DNA of 64,000 nucleotides from Pseudodesulfovibrio sp. S3 (GCF_004025585.1 NZ_QTZO01000011.1:37024-101023), one strand, 5' to 3'. Positions 37,955 through 46,882 are shown, counted from the first letter of the stretch. Made by a program: numbers and translations. The notes: generated by a model from the sequence alone, not told the origin.

Positions 37955-38542
37955 ATGAACAAGTGCCTCAACGCCCTTTTGCTCTTTTCCATTCTGATAA
38001 TGACCGGATGCGCATCGTCCCAAATGATGAAGGTGCCGACCGACGTTGCCCCTTTCACTGCTGACCCGGAAAAAGCCACGGTCGTCTTCATGCGCCCCTC
38101 ATCCTTTGGCGGTGCCATTCAATCCTATGCATTTCTGTATGATGACGATGAACCGGAATTCATCGGCATCATATCCACCAATTACAAGATCGCCTACCAG
38201 ACTCCTGCGGGAAAGCATCTCTTCATGATCATGGGAGAGAATGCCGATTTCCTCCAGGCCGACCTGGCCCCCAACCGCATCTATTACGTGGTTGTCGAGC
38301 CGCATCTGGGCTTTCTCAAGTCCCGCTTTTCACTGGACCCGGTACCCGCATCGCAGTTTGACACCCAGGATTTCAAGGACGATCTTGCAGAATGCCATTT
38401 TGTCCAGAACACCCCGGCCTCCATGGAATGGTTTGAACAGAACAAGGCGGCTGTCGTCAAAAAATACAAGAGCTACTACCCAGACTGGCTGGAAGATACT
38501 GAAGATCAGCATCACCTCTCCCAAGAAGACGGCCGCCCCTGA
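37955..38542 (+). CDS. Putative lipoprotein, DUF2846-like
   Basis: A 195-residue exported protein with a lipoprotein signal: residues 1-18 are hydrophobic and end in ILIMTGC, so Cys19 would be lipidated. The mature part has KATVVFMRPSSFGGAIQSYAF and FIGIISTNYKIAYQTPAGKHLFMI, the beta-rich pattern seen in DUF2846-type lipoproteins. Function unknown. It is followed 24 nt later by a YjbQ-family gene. Confidence 0.82.
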   Translation: MNKCLNALLLFSILIMTGCASSQMMKVPTDVAPFTADPEKATVVFMRPSSFGGAIQSYAFLYDDDEPEFIGIISTNYKIAYQTPAGKHLFMIMGENADFLQADLAPNRIYYVVVEPHLGFLKSRFSLDPVPASQFDTQDFKDDLAECHFVQNTPASMEWFEQNKAAVVKKYKSYYPDWLEDTEDQHHLSQEDGRP

Positions 38543-38566
38543 GCCGCAAAAGGGCCTTAGGACCGC

Positions 38567-39004
38567 ATGAAATCATACCGGAAAGAACTCTTCTTTGAAG
38601 TCCCGACCCGCCGGGCGTTTCTCAACATCACCGACGAAGTTGAGGCTTGCCTGCATGAATCCGGTATCACCGAAGGACTGTGCCTGGTCAACGCCATGCA
38701 CATCACGGCCTCGGTGTTCATCAACGACGATGAAGCCGGCCTGCACCATGACTACGAGGTCTGGCTGGAGAAGTTGGCCCCGCATGAACCGGTCGGCCAG
38801 TACCGGCACAACGGCTATGAGGACAATGCGGACGCGCACATGAAGCGGCAGGTCATGGGCCGCGAAGTGGTGGTGGCCGTGACCGATGGTCGCCTGGACT
38901 TCGGCACCTGGGAACGCATCTTCTACGGCGAGTTCGACGGCCGCCGCAGAAAGCGCGTCCTGGTCAAGATCATCGGGAATAGCCGGGTGTACGAATATCC
39001 TTGA
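38567..39004 (+). CDS. YjbQ-family protein (UPF0047)
   Basis: A 145-residue protein with [41 protein letters not shown] and the end [26 protein letters not shown], the hallmarks of the YjbQ family. Some members have weak thiamine-phosphate synthase activity, but the main role is unknown. The conserved histidines suggest a metal site. It is the last protein gene before the tRNA. Confidence 0.9.
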   Translation: MKSYRKELFFEVPTRRAFLNITDEVEACLHESGITEGLCLVNAMHITASVFINDDEAGLHHDYEVWLEKLAPHEPVGQYRHNGYEDNADAHMKRQVMGREVVVAVTDGRLDFGTWERIFYGEFDGRRRKRVLVKIIGNSRVYEYP

Positions 39005-39040
39005 CCTCAGCCACGCGCCTTATTATCAAGGCCACCAAGT

Positions 39041-39117
39041 GCGCCAGTAGCTCAGTTGGATAGAGCATCGGCCTTCTAAGCCGACGGCCGGGGGTTCGAA
39101 TCCTCCCTGGCGCACCA
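39041..39117 (+). tRNA. tRNA-Arg (anticodon TCT)
   Basis: A 77-nt gene with all stems: acceptor GCGCCAG/CTGGCGC, D-arm GCTCAGTTGGATAGAGC, anticodon stem TCGGC/GCCGA with loop CTTCTAA (anticodon TCT), and T-arm GGGGGTTCGAATCCTCC. The CCA end is encoded. A terminator follows. The accessory cluster begins about 260 nt beyond its 3' end; no integrase or duplicated tRNA end was seen. Confidence 0.98.
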
Positions 39118-39125
39118 GACATTTC

Positions 39126-39157
39126 AAGGGACTTACGGGAATCCGTAGGTCCCTTTT
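39126..39157 (+). terminator. Intrinsic terminator after tRNA-Arg
   Basis: AAGGGACTTACGG pairs with CCGTAGGTCCCTT (one G-U) over a 4-nt loop and is followed by TT. Confidence 0.88.
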
Positions 39158-39161
39158 CTGT

Positions 39162-39188
39162 CGTGCGATGGCAAATGACCATCGCACG
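39162..39188. repeat. Perfect inverted repeat downstream of the tRNA
   Basis: CGTGCGATGG and CCATCGCACG form a perfect 10-bp stem with a 7-nt loop. It is not followed by a T-run. Role unknown. Confidence 0.6.
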
Positions 39189-39308
39189 AGACCTGAGCCC
39201 GCCTCACGGCGTTCATATCGCGGACGCGGGCATGAGGAAAAGGAAGGCTGCAGACGTGATGTCAGCTGACCCGTGATCTGTGTCGATCCAATCCTGTTTC
39301 AACAAGTT

Positions 39309-39344
39309 CCCCCCGGCAAAGCCGGGGGGTGGGGTGGGGAGGGG
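39309..39344. other. Hairpin joined to a four-tract G-quadruplex motif
   Basis: CCCCCCGGC-AAA-GCCGGGGGG (39309-39329) is a perfect hairpin. Its right arm is the first of four G-tracts (39324-39329, 39331-39334, 39336-39339, 39341-39344) separated by single bases, an ideal quadruplex motif. The G-rich strand is the template of the racemase gene that ends 33 nt away. Confidence 0.7.
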
Positions 39345-39376
39345 TAGTATCCCTTGACAGGCACATCGTGTCTTTT

Positions 39377-40381
39377 TTATTGCAATGAAAATCCATATTT
39401 CACAGGATCTTCCTGATCGATCACATATTGTCCGTAGCCTGTAATGAATGCGCTGCCGGTGATCTCCGGGATAATCGCCTTATACGGCCCAACCATTGTT
39501 TCTCGCAATGCCTTACCGATGAATTTGGTATTGATCACACTTTCATAGACGAAGGGTTCTCCCAAAGCCAACTCGCCCCGTGCCCATAGCGTAGCGACTT
39601 TTGCGCAGGTTCCGGTACCGCAGGGCGAACGATCAACCTGGCCATCAAAGATGGTTATATTTTGCATATCCGTATCCGGCGATTTGGCGGGACCATAGAT
39701 TTCACACAAATCTATGGTTGTAATGTGCGGCAAATCGGGATGAATGATCTCAATCTGTTCATTGGCTGCCCGGAGAATGGCCATGCCTATGTCTGTCAAT
39801 TTCAAAGAATTTTCCTTACAAATCTCGATTCCCAACTGTTCACAGCCAATGATGGCAAAAAAGCTTCCGCCAAAAGAAATGTCCATTGTCAATTTCCCAT
39901 ATTCAGGGACGTCAACTACCACGTCTTTTTTGTACAAAAAAGCGGGAACATTTTCGAATGACACGCTCTTTGCCTTGCCGTCTTCCACTGCCACTTTCAC
40001 AGCAACCAACCCCGCAGGGGTCTCCATTTTTACAGTGGTCACCGGCTCTTGAACTTCAATCATACCTGTTTCCACCAGAATGGTGTTGGTGGCGATCGTT
40101 CCGTGGCCACACATATTGTGATAACCATGTCCGTGCATAAAAATTACACCGAAATCAGCCTCTGGATTGCATGGCGAAGTCAGGACTGCACCATACATGT
40201 CACTATGGCCCCTCGGCTCCAGGATCAGTGCCCGATGTAAATAGTCATAGTGCTCCATGAAATATGCTTTCTTTTCCGGCATGGAACTGCCCATCACTTT
40301 CGGGAATCCGCCAACTATCAACCTCAAGGACTCACCCATTGTGTGCGACTCTACTGTAAATATATGACGATTGGATTTCAT
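39377..40381 (-). CDS. Proline racemase / hydroxyproline epimerase family enzyme
   Basis: Cofactor-independent enzyme inverting C-alpha of an imino acid. The start is at 40381 (GGAG 7 nt upstream; MKSNRHIFTVESHTMGESLR), giving 334 residues, the length of bacterial proline racemases. Both catalytic cysteines are present: NMCGHGTIA (about residue 91) and DRSPCGTGT (about 255). Having both argues for racemase or epimerase rather than trans-3-hydroxyproline dehydratase. From memory the sequence is close in pattern to clostridial proline racemase. It is the last gene of the catabolic cluster and looks more AT-rich than the rest. Confidence 0.92.
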   Translation of the reverse strand: MKSNRHIFTVESHTMGESLRLIVGGFPKVMGSSMPEKKAYFMEHYDYLHRALILEPRGHSDMYGAVLTSPCNPEADFGVIFMHGHGYHNMCGHGTIATNTILVETGMIEVQEPVTTVKMETPAGLVAVKVAVEDGKAKSVSFENVPAFLYKKDVVVDVPEYGKLTMDISFGGSFFAIIGCEQLGIEICKENSLKLTDIGMAILRAANEQIEIIHPDLPHITTIDLCEIYGPAKSPDTDMQNITIFDGQVDRSPCGTGTCAKVATLWARGELALGEPFVYESVINTKFIGKALRETMVGPYKAIIPEITGSAFITGYGQYVIDQEDPVKYGFSLQ

Positions 40382-40448
40382 AAAAAAACTCCATGGTATT
40401 GTGCTGCAATTACCAAGCACAGTATATTCATTTTGAATCCATTGCTGT

Positions 40449-40513
40449 GGTGGCAACAAGGTTATTGCCACCAAACAATTCCCTGATCAGGTCAGTTCTG
40501 ACCAGGGAATGTT
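40449..40513. promoter_or_regulatory. Two adjacent hairpins between the permease and racemase genes
   Basis: GGTGGCAA-8 nt-TTGCCACC (40449-40472) is a perfect stem. Directly next to it, AACAATTCCCTGATCAG (40474-40490) pairs with CTGACCAGGGAATGTT (40498-40513) with few mismatches. Read on the minus strand they lie after the permease gene and before the racemase gene, and could end transcription or set the level of racemase mRNA. Confidence 0.6.
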
Positions 40514-40530
40514 GTTATCTATGGGGCGAT

Positions 40531-41439
40531 TTAAGGAACGTTGCTCTCCGGCAGTCCGACCACCTTGGAGGAGGCTTGCTCTCCCCTGTCCTTGAACATG
40601 GAGTAAATCATGGAACCGGAGGTGTAGAGGACAACGGCAATGACTACCCATTTCAGCATGAACAACGGCAAAGACTTGACTACGAATGCTGCTATAAGCA
40701 CCCCCGGGATGCCGGCCAGCATGTAAATCAAGGCTACCTTGCGATCCAGCGCCCCTTCTTTGATGAACTTCAGAGAGGCAATGGGCATGAGAAACGCGCA
40801 CGACCCCATCATGATGGGGAAGGCTGCGCGAGGGGACATGCCCAGGAAGTAGATCAGGGCCATGCAGGGCGCATACAGGCCAATGCCCGCTGTCATCAGG
40901 ATGCCCAGGATGAAGTTGCCAACCACGGCAATGATCAGGTTGATTCCAGTCAATCCCGTTGCATCGCCGCCGCTGGGCATCCAGCCCATCATACCCAAAA
41001 ACATCACTACGGCAGTGACGAACAGGGCGATTCCCATGGTCAGGCGAACCTTCTGCACTGAAAAGTGCGAAATTATGGAAGCACCGAAATACGCTCCCAC
41101 AGAGCTGGAAATGAGCATGCTGATCAAGGTCACCGGGTCCACCTCAATGGTCGTGATCAGGATACAGCCCGAAAAGACCTCGGGAAGGGAGGTGAAGACA
41201 TTCAATGTCCCCGGGATTTTCTTGTCATCAATCTGTTTGAAAAATCTTAGTAAAGCGGTTGCGGGAGCAAAGTTGCCTATCCCAAGCGTGTCGCCGAACA
41301 TCGTCAACAATCCAATGGGAGCCACCTTATAGGCAGAAGCCGGACTTTGCACATGACGATTCGCTCGATAGTCCCTCAAAAAGACATAGAAAAAGTATGC
41401 ACCCAAAAGAACCAGCAAACCGGTGAGAATTCTAACCAT
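40531..41439 (-). CDS. TauE/SafE-family membrane permease
   Basis: A 302-residue membrane protein with about eight helices of the sulfite exporter TauE/SafE (DUF81) family. GxxxG-rich segments such as IGLLTMFGDTLGIGNFAPATALLRF and ILITTIEVDPVTLISMLISSSVGAYFGASI match the two internal repeats. Relatives move sulfite, sulfoacetate or other small anions, usually outward. In this cluster it may export an acidic end product. GGAGGG precedes the start. Confidence 0.88.
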   Translation of the reverse strand: MVRILTGLLVLLGAYFFYVFLRDYRANRHVQSPASAYKVAPIGLLTMFGDTLGIGNFAPATALLRFFKQIDDKKIPGTLNVFTSLPEVFSGCILITTIEVDPVTLISMLISSSVGAYFGASIISHFSVQKVRLTMGIALFVTAVVMFLGMMGWMPSGGDATGLTGINLIIAVVGNFILGILMTAGIGLYAPCMALIYFLGMSPRAAFPIMMGSCAFLMPIASLKFIKEGALDRKVALIYMLAGIPGVLIAAFVVKSLPLFMLKWVVIAVVLYTSGSMIYSMFKDRGEQASSKVVGLPESNVP

Positions 41440-41746
41440 TTTTCCCTCCGCCGCATAACGGCAAGCTTGATACCTTTATTGTTTCGTGGTCGGGGCCGTT
41501 GGCCATCCGACAGCCGGTACAATCTCTCACCGCGCCCTTTGCTAACGTCGCTATCTCAACACTGTTTGCCTCTTCGGAAGGGACGGCCCACGCCTCTCCC
41601 GAAACGGTGCTCGAAATTGAGCTTTGAGGGCAGCCCCGGCGGAATATGTTGGCAGGCACAACCGCCAGGGCTTCATGCTCCGGGTAAGGAGGAATAAAGG
41701 GAGCATGCTCAAATCTTCCAATGTAACAGGGCCTACAGCCATTTGA
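41432..41746 (-). other. Open frame continuing past the stop of the flavoprotein gene
   Basis: Directly after the TAG at 41747-41749 the same frame stays open for 104 codons. It ends in TAG at 41432-41434, overlapping the start of the permease gene by 8 nt. The stretch contains CRPC, GCP, CTGC and LCGG cysteine motifs but no ATG before codon 80 or so; a GTG at 41659 lacks a ribosome site. It may be a read-through extension, a decayed gene or chance. Confidence 0.3.
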
Positions 41747-43132
41747 CTACAAAAGGTCAGATGGGCTGGGCATCTCAATGAGTTCCCCCAGGCGTAGGGG
41801 GAAGAGAGGAGGTTGTGCCGTATATAGCGGCAGGTTCTCCAACGGGAGTCCATGGGCATCGGCAATCATTTCAACGACGGCCTGACCACAGATGCGGCCC
41901 TGGCAGGTTCCCATGCCTGGTCGAGCCTGAGCTTTCAGGCCATCAGGCGAATAGCAGCCCTCGCGGATAACTGCGTTCAAATCCCCGGCTGTCAGCTCCT
42001 CGCATCGGCAGACGATTGCGTCCGGATGCGGCTGCAGCATGGATGGCGTGGGAGCGAAGTATTCATCCAGGAAAGGTTGCAATGCATTGCAGCGCTTAAG
42101 CGTCCGCAGGAAAGGCCGGGCCTCCCTATCACGATCGGCCAGCGGCAGGCGGCCAAGCTCACGACAGATATCCAGGCCAACGAGACTTCCTTCGGCCCGG
42201 GCTGCCACTGCCCCGCGCACCGTCACGGTATCGCCGGCTGTACGCAGGCCGGGAGCAGAGGTCTGGCCCCACACGGTCGCATCCACATGCCAGTAGCGCT
42301 GGGTCTGGTCCCAGGCATGGCGGAGACGCGCCAGTCGGGTAATACGACTTTCGGAGATAACCCCCTCGTGCAGCAGTACTGTGGAGGCAGACAGATTCTT
42401 GCGCTTGCCGCCTTGGGTGGCGAAACTCACATCCAGGCCCTGTCCGTTCTCGCTGATGGCCACATCCCGTACGCCCATCACGCACTTCTGTTTCAGCAGC
42501 GTCTTTGCCGCCATGCTGACGCCGTGGAGAAAATACCCCGGACGAGCCAGGGCTCCGGCAGCATGCTTCATGGCTCGCAGGGCGTTACCCAGCCTGCCCG
42601 TCAACAACACACCGGCCACAGGCACCTTGAAATGGCTCAAATGTACAGCCGCTTGAAGAATCAACGGTCCATTGCCGCACAAAACAACCGGTCCCTCCGG
42701 CAACAGGCCGGCCGACTTCAGCAGCACGTCCGAAGCGCCTGAGCCCATGACGCCGGGCAGGGTCCAACCGGGCAGAGGCACCGGACGTTCCATGGCACCG
42801 GTGGCCAACAAGACCTGCCTGGCCCTGACGAATCGGCTCTTGCCCTGTTGGCTGTAATATACCCGGTCCGGGGCGATATCCCAGACGTTGGCACCCGCCT
42901 CGAACTGCGCGCCACATTCGAGAAAGCGCTTCACCAGCGGGAGGCCTGCGGCATAGTCGCTGCCCAGCTTGCCGGACATGGGCGAAGAACCGACGCTACG
43001 GTATATCTGACCTCCCGGCTCATTTTGCCGATCCACTACCAGAGTGGACAAACCATGCCGGGCAGTCTCAATAGCCGCAGACATTCCAGCTGGCCCCGCG
43101 CCGACGATAATGACATCCCAAACACTACTCAT
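41747..43132 (-). CDS. FAD/[2Fe-2S] dehydrogenase subunit (HcnB/LhpE/opine-oxidase A-like)
   Basis: A 461-residue flavoprotein from the ATG at 43132 (AAGGAGA upstream). DVIIVGAGPAGMSAAIETARHGL binds FAD; PVVLCGNGPLILQAAVHL is a second dinucleotide loop. The C-terminal domain has CRCEEL, later GMGTCQGRICG, a four-cysteine BFD-like [2Fe-2S] site. Together with the next two genes upstream it matches heterotrimeric amino-acid dehydrogenases (hydrogen cyanide synthase, opine oxidase, D-hydroxyproline dehydrogenase). It would carry electrons from the substrate-oxidising subunit. It overlaps the small [2Fe-2S] gene by 8 nt. Confidence 0.9.
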   Translation of the reverse strand: MSSVWDVIIVGAGPAGMSAAIETARHGLSTLVVDRQNEPGGQIYRSVGSSPMSGKLGSDYAAGLPLVKRFLECGAQFEAGANVWDIAPDRVYYSQQGKSRFVRARQVLLATGAMERPVPLPGWTLPGVMGSGASDVLLKSAGLLPEGPVVLCGNGPLILQAAVHLSHFKVPVAGVLLTGRLGNALRAMKHAAGALARPGYFLHGVSMAAKTLLKQKCVMGVRDVAISENGQGLDVSFATQGGKRKNLSASTVLLHEGVISESRITRLARLRHAWDQTQRYWHVDATVWGQTSAPGLRTAGDTVTVRGAVAARAEGSLVGLDICRELGRLPLADRDREARPFLRTLKRCNALQPFLDEYFAPTPSMLQPHPDAIVCRCEELTAGDLNAVIREGCYSPDGLKAQARPGMGTCQGRICGQAVVEMIADAHGLPLENLPLYTAQPPLFPLRLGELIEMPSPSDLL

Positions 43133-43433
43133 GGCTATTCTCCTTGTGGAAATCGGGTGCACCATCCTGGCGGTATACCTGCATGCCTTCGACTACCATC
43201 GTCAGACAGGCCTGTTGATTGGGAATGCCGTCTATGGTCATGAGACATTCGTGACAAACGCCCATCTGACAATAGGGGCCCCGCTTTTGTCCTCCGTGAG
43301 AGGTGCGGGACCAGCCGTGGGAAGGATCAAGGACCGCGGCCGCCACAGTCATGCCCTCCTCGGTCTGAACGGGTTGGCCCTCGAAGTATATTGTGACAAT
43401 TTTGCCTTTGGAGGCACTGACTTTTTTGAACAT
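43125..43433 (-). CDS. Small [2Fe-2S] subunit of the amino-acid dehydrogenase
   Basis: A 102-residue ferredoxin-like protein with VTIYFEGQPVQTEEGMTVAAAVL, the plant-type ferredoxin start, and YCQMGVCHECLMTIDG with a further cysteine in QACL, which provides four ligands in the C-x4-C-x2-C-xn-C pattern of HcnA-like subunits. It sits between the two FAD subunits, 11 nt after one and overlapping the other by 8 nt. Its partner arrangement is the strongest evidence for the trimeric enzyme. Confidence 0.9.
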   Translation of the reverse strand: MFKKVSASKGKIVTIYFEGQPVQTEEGMTVAAAVLDPSHGWSRTSHGGQKRGPYCQMGVCHECLMTIDGIPNQQACLTMVVEGMQVYRQDGAPDFHKENSHE

Positions 43434-43444
43434 TTTATTCCTCC

Positions 43445-44650
43445 TTACACCGACGCTTCTCCGGCGGGCAGCGCCGGAGGGTTGAAGCCAAACCGATCAA
43501 TACTCATGTAGCTGGTGTCGATGAACGGAGCTTGACCACGGACAAGTTCCGACATGATTTTGCCCGTTATGAGAGAGAGGCTGATGCCGAGGCCCTCATG
43601 CCCTGCCCCCACGAACAAACCAGGGACATGGGTGGTGGATATGATGGGCAATTCATCCGTCGTTGCAGGCCGGACGCCGGCGTAACAGCGGAGGATGCGC
43701 ATGTCGGACAAGGTCGGGAAGAATTGATTTCCCCGTTCGGCCACAGCGCGCATGACTGCGGGGTGGGGGCGTATATCCATGCCCACAAAGCGGCGGCTGC
43801 TGCCGATCAGCACGGTTCCTGCCGAAGAGGGCTCAATAACAAAGGCCACGCCGAACTTATCCATGTCGGGTGTCACATTTTCACGTTTCAAACCATGCTT
43901 GGTCAGCAGATATCCATATTCCACATAGGCCTTGCCCAGCAGACCCTTGACGCGCTCAGTGACGATAATATGACCCTGGCGTGGGCGAATGGGAATATTC
44001 ACACCAAGCATGGCGCCCATTTGCGGTGTCCACACACCGGAAGAGAGGATAACGTTTTTCGTGGCGATCAAGCCCTTGTCCGTCTCCACTCCGCTCACCC
44101 GCCCATTCTCCATGCGAAGGTTCGTTACCCGGGTACGCGGCAAGATGGTCGCACCATTGGCCTCGGCATGCTTGGCAAGGCCAAAGCAAAGGCGCATGGG
44201 GTTTAATGTACAGTCATTGTTGAAGTTCAGGCAGGCAAGGACATTATCACCGATGTTGGGTTCGCGATGACGCAACTCGTCCCTGTCCCAAAGGGTGACA
44301 TCGAATCCCTCTTTCTTCTTGCCTTCGTAGTTTGCCTTGACCGTTTCAAGGTGGCTCTCATCGTCCACCAACAGGCCAATGCCTTCGGGGGTGAAGTCGA
44401 AGTCCACAGGCAGGAATTTCTGGGCTTCATAAAACAATTCCTGTCCTGTCTTACAGAACACGCTGTAGTCACCAGGAGGCGTGTCGTAGGTGACCACGTG
44501 CCCTTCACAACGGCGGCTGGTGCCCCAGGCGAATTCTCCCCGTTCCACCAGTGTTACGTCCACCCCGTCCATGGCGAGGTAGCAGGCAACAGCCGTTCCG
44601 ACGGCCCCACCACCGATGACGACGGCTCCGGCTGTTCGTTTGCTGCTCAT
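43445..44650 (-). CDS. FAD-dependent D-amino-acid dehydrogenase subunit (DAO family)
   Basis: A 401-residue flavoprotein from the ATG at 44650 (AAGGAGA upstream). GAVVIGGGAVGTAVACYLAMDGVDVTLVE is the FAD loop. The body follows the D-amino-acid oxidase/glycine oxidase fold, ending with GLFVGAGHEGLGISLSLITGKI. In LhpB/HcnC-like enzymes this is the subunit that oxidises the amino or imino acid. With a racemase in the cluster, a D-imino acid such as D-proline or cis-4-hydroxy-D-proline is a reasonable substrate. Specificity is not readable from sequence. Confidence 0.9.
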   Translation of the reverse strand: MSSKRTAGAVVIGGGAVGTAVACYLAMDGVDVTLVERGEFAWGTSRRCEGHVVTYDTPPGDYSVFCKTGQELFYEAQKFLPVDFDFTPEGIGLLVDDESHLETVKANYEGKKKEGFDVTLWDRDELRHREPNIGDNVLACLNFNNDCTLNPMRLCFGLAKHAEANGATILPRTRVTNLRMENGRVSGVETDKGLIATKNVILSSGVWTPQMGAMLGVNIPIRPRQGHIIVTERVKGLLGKAYVEYGYLLTKHGLKRENVTPDMDKFGVAFVIEPSSAGTVLIGSSRRFVGMDIRPHPAVMRAVAERGNQFFPTLSDMRILRCYAGVRPATTDELPIISTTHVPGLFVGAGHEGLGISLSLITGKIMSELVRGQAPFIDTSYMSIDRFGFNPPALPAGEASV

Positions 44651-44817
44651 GTCATTTCTCCTTATTGCCCTGCATCCATTGAGCGTCCGCAACACGCCCG
44701 AAGACCAGAAAGGTTGTTAAATATTAGATTCTTGAAAAGTTAACCAAGATCCATTCCCCTCCGGGAAGATCGTGGCCCGACCTATCCACGGAAAAACACC
44801 AGAATGCCACATACATA

Positions 44818-46206
44818 TCAACGAACAACAGAATCGGAGACCTCCGGTATGAAACCGCCGACCGTCTCATTCTCTTCGCAACACGCTGCTTCCTCCAGGC
44901 TGCAATCGCGGGTTTCTGGAGCCATTTTCAGGCTGACCACATAGCCCAGGAATGTTATTCCGGCCGCGATCATCATGGTGACCTTGATGTCCAGCCGCGC
45001 CAGGGCCAAGGGCACGAGATAGGTGCCGATGGCCGCGCCTATTCGGCTCAATGAAGAGGCAAGTCCCACGGCCGAAGCGCGAATTTCCGTGGGAAAAAGT
45101 TCATTGGGATAGATGAATTGCAGGTTCTGCGAACCGCCGGTGGCCAGCGCGTATATCGCGAACAGCGCCAGGATGAGGTACGGAGATCTGTCGGTGAAGA
45201 CACCGAGCAACAGCAACGCCACACCCGACCAGAAAAAGCTGTGCAGCAGCAGGGAGCGGCGGCCGATTGTGTTGACCAACGGCAGGGGGACGATACAGCC
45301 GATCATGAAAATGACCGTAAGAATCGCGGCTCCGGTATGGCCCAGGCTCCCTGCGAGTCCGAGGGCTGCCATGATCTTGGGTGCAAAGGAATACACTGCG
45401 AACAAGGGAACGATGGCGCAGGTCCAAAAGATGGTGATGAACAACATGCGGGTACCGTATCCCGACTGAAACAGACGCCGTATGCTGACAGGCTTGCTGG
45501 TCATGGACACTCTCTGCATCAATTCGATGGGAATATCCTGGTCGTAAACTCGCTTGAGAACAGCACGGGCCTGACTGTAGCGCCCCTTCTGAATCAACCA
45601 TCGGGGCGATTCCGGCGTATTACGGCGCATGAAGAGAAAAAGCACGGAGGGCAGAACAGCGCTGGCAAGCATCCACCGCCATGCTTCCGGGCCATAACCC
45701 AGCATGATGTCGCCGACGATGTAGGCACAGCTGGCCCCGACGAACCACATGGCCTGCAACGTGCCTATAAAGGGGCCACGAAAACGTTTGGGGGTAAATT
45801 CAGCAAGAAGGGCGGTGGCAATGGGGTAATCAGCGCCAATGGCCATACCAAGCAGAAAGCGGAGGATGAAAAGGAAAAGAGGACCGTCGACCCAGAACTG
45901 GGCAAGCGAGAACACGCCGAGCGCGATCAGGTCGATAGTGTAGAGCACCTGGCGGCCGTATTTGTCCGTAAACCAGCCCCCGGCAAAACCGCCGAGGAAC
46001 ATGCCAGCCAAGGTGGCAGCTCCAATCATCCCTTCCCAAAAAAGAGACAACTGCATGAAGGGCGTGATCTGCACCAAGGCGATACCGATCATGCCCATCA
46101 CGTAACCATCCAAAAAAGGCCCCCCGGCAGAATACACGGCCAGATGCTTATGAAAACTGTTTAGGGGAGAATTGTCACATAATTCGGTCAAGAACTCCTT
46201 TTCCAT
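44818..46206 (-). CDS. MFS transporter, sugar-porter-type
   Basis: Twelve-helix carrier of 462 residues from the ATG at 46206 (GGAGG 8 nt upstream). Signature stretches include GGWFTDKYGRQVLYTIDLIAL, RFLLGMAIGADYPIATALLAEFTPKRFRG and PNELFPTEIRASAVGLASSLSRIGAAIGTYLVP, close to the aromatic-acid and metabolite branch of the family. The cytoplasmic tail is acidic and has CC near its end. Placed in the cluster, it is the likely uptake system for the substrate. Confidence 0.88.
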   Translation of the reverse strand: MEKEFLTELCDNSPLNSFHKHLAVYSAGGPFLDGYVMGMIGIALVQITPFMQLSLFWEGMIGAATLAGMFLGGFAGGWFTDKYGRQVLYTIDLIALGVFSLAQFWVDGPLFLFILRFLLGMAIGADYPIATALLAEFTPKRFRGPFIGTLQAMWFVGASCAYIVGDIMLGYGPEAWRWMLASAVLPSVLFLFMRRNTPESPRWLIQKGRYSQARAVLKRVYDQDIPIELMQRVSMTSKPVSIRRLFQSGYGTRMLFITIFWTCAIVPLFAVYSFAPKIMAALGLAGSLGHTGAAILTVIFMIGCIVPLPLVNTIGRRSLLLHSFFWSGVALLLLGVFTDRSPYLILALFAIYALATGGSQNLQFIYPNELFPTEIRASAVGLASSLSRIGAAIGTYLVPLALARLDIKVTMMIAAGITFLGYVVSLKMAPETRDCSLEEAACCEENETVGGFIPEVSDSVVR

Positions 46207-46433
46207 TACACTATCCTCCAAATATGTCGCATACATGTCTCCTGTTCTGTGGAACAATTTAACCACTTCACGCAGATACGATTCTCCTCAGGCCCGCAAA
46301 AAGTTCTCAAATCAAGCGACCTTGTTCATGTCGTCACCCAATTGGCCCGGGGGGCAGGCGGCGGTCGCGCTCATCCGAATCATGGAGAATCGGGGGCTGA
46401 TAAGCGCAGACCACCGCCCGCCAAGGGCGTTGG

Positions 46434-46808
46434 TTAAGAGAATTCTGCCGTAAATACCATTTCAATGAGTGCGCCCATGGCAATATGGCTCACTTCAACG
46501 GTGGCACGCGCCGGTTTGTGATCGCCCATGTATTTCTTGTAGACCTCATTATACCCTGCGAAATCGTCCCAATTGGCAAGGTAGACCGAGGCTTTGACCA
46601 CGTTTTTTATACTCAGGCCGGCTGAATCCAGAAGTGATTCCAAGTTTTGCATGGCCTGCTCGGTTTGCTCCGCAATATTCGTCCCAACCAATTCACCGGA
46701 CTTTCCAAAAGGCCCCTGGCCCGAAAGGTAGAGCGTGTTGCCGCTTCGGATCGCATCCGTATAGTGACCCAATGGGGCCGGAGCATTCTTGTCGTTAATG
46801 AATTCCAT
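46434..46808 (-). CDS. RidA-family imine/enamine deaminase
   Basis: A 124-residue protein with PLGHYTDAIRSGNTLYLSGQGPF, QTEQAMQNLESLLDSAGL, NVVKASVYLANWDDFAGYNEVYKKYM and PARATVEVSHIAMGALIEMVFTA. RidA proteins hydrolyse 2-imino acids to 2-oxoacids; the arginine in PARATVEV is the substrate-binding residue. In this cluster it would release ammonia from the imine made by the FAD enzyme and feed the 2-oxoacid oxidoreductase. Confidence 0.92.
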   Translation of the reverse strand: MEFINDKNAPAPLGHYTDAIRSGNTLYLSGQGPFGKSGELVGTNIAEQTEQAMQNLESLLDSAGLSIKNVVKASVYLANWDDFAGYNEVYKKYMGDHKPARATVEVSHIAMGALIEMVFTAEFS

Positions 46809-46882
46809 AACAATCTCTTTTGGATAAAGTTTAACAGTTGTTGAGAAAAAGCCCCCCGGCGGCCGAAGCCACCGGGGGAGTT

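Noticed and set aside
39118..39376. Prophage or integrative element at the tRNA
   Set aside because: No integrase, excisionase or repeated tRNA 3' end was found up to 53.3 kb; only accessory metabolic genes follow.
39377..44650. D-proline reductase (Stickland) locus
   Set aside because: The racemase would fit, but no PrdA or PrdB-like gene and no in-frame TGA for selenocysteine were seen; the dehydrogenase is of the FAD/[2Fe-2S] type.
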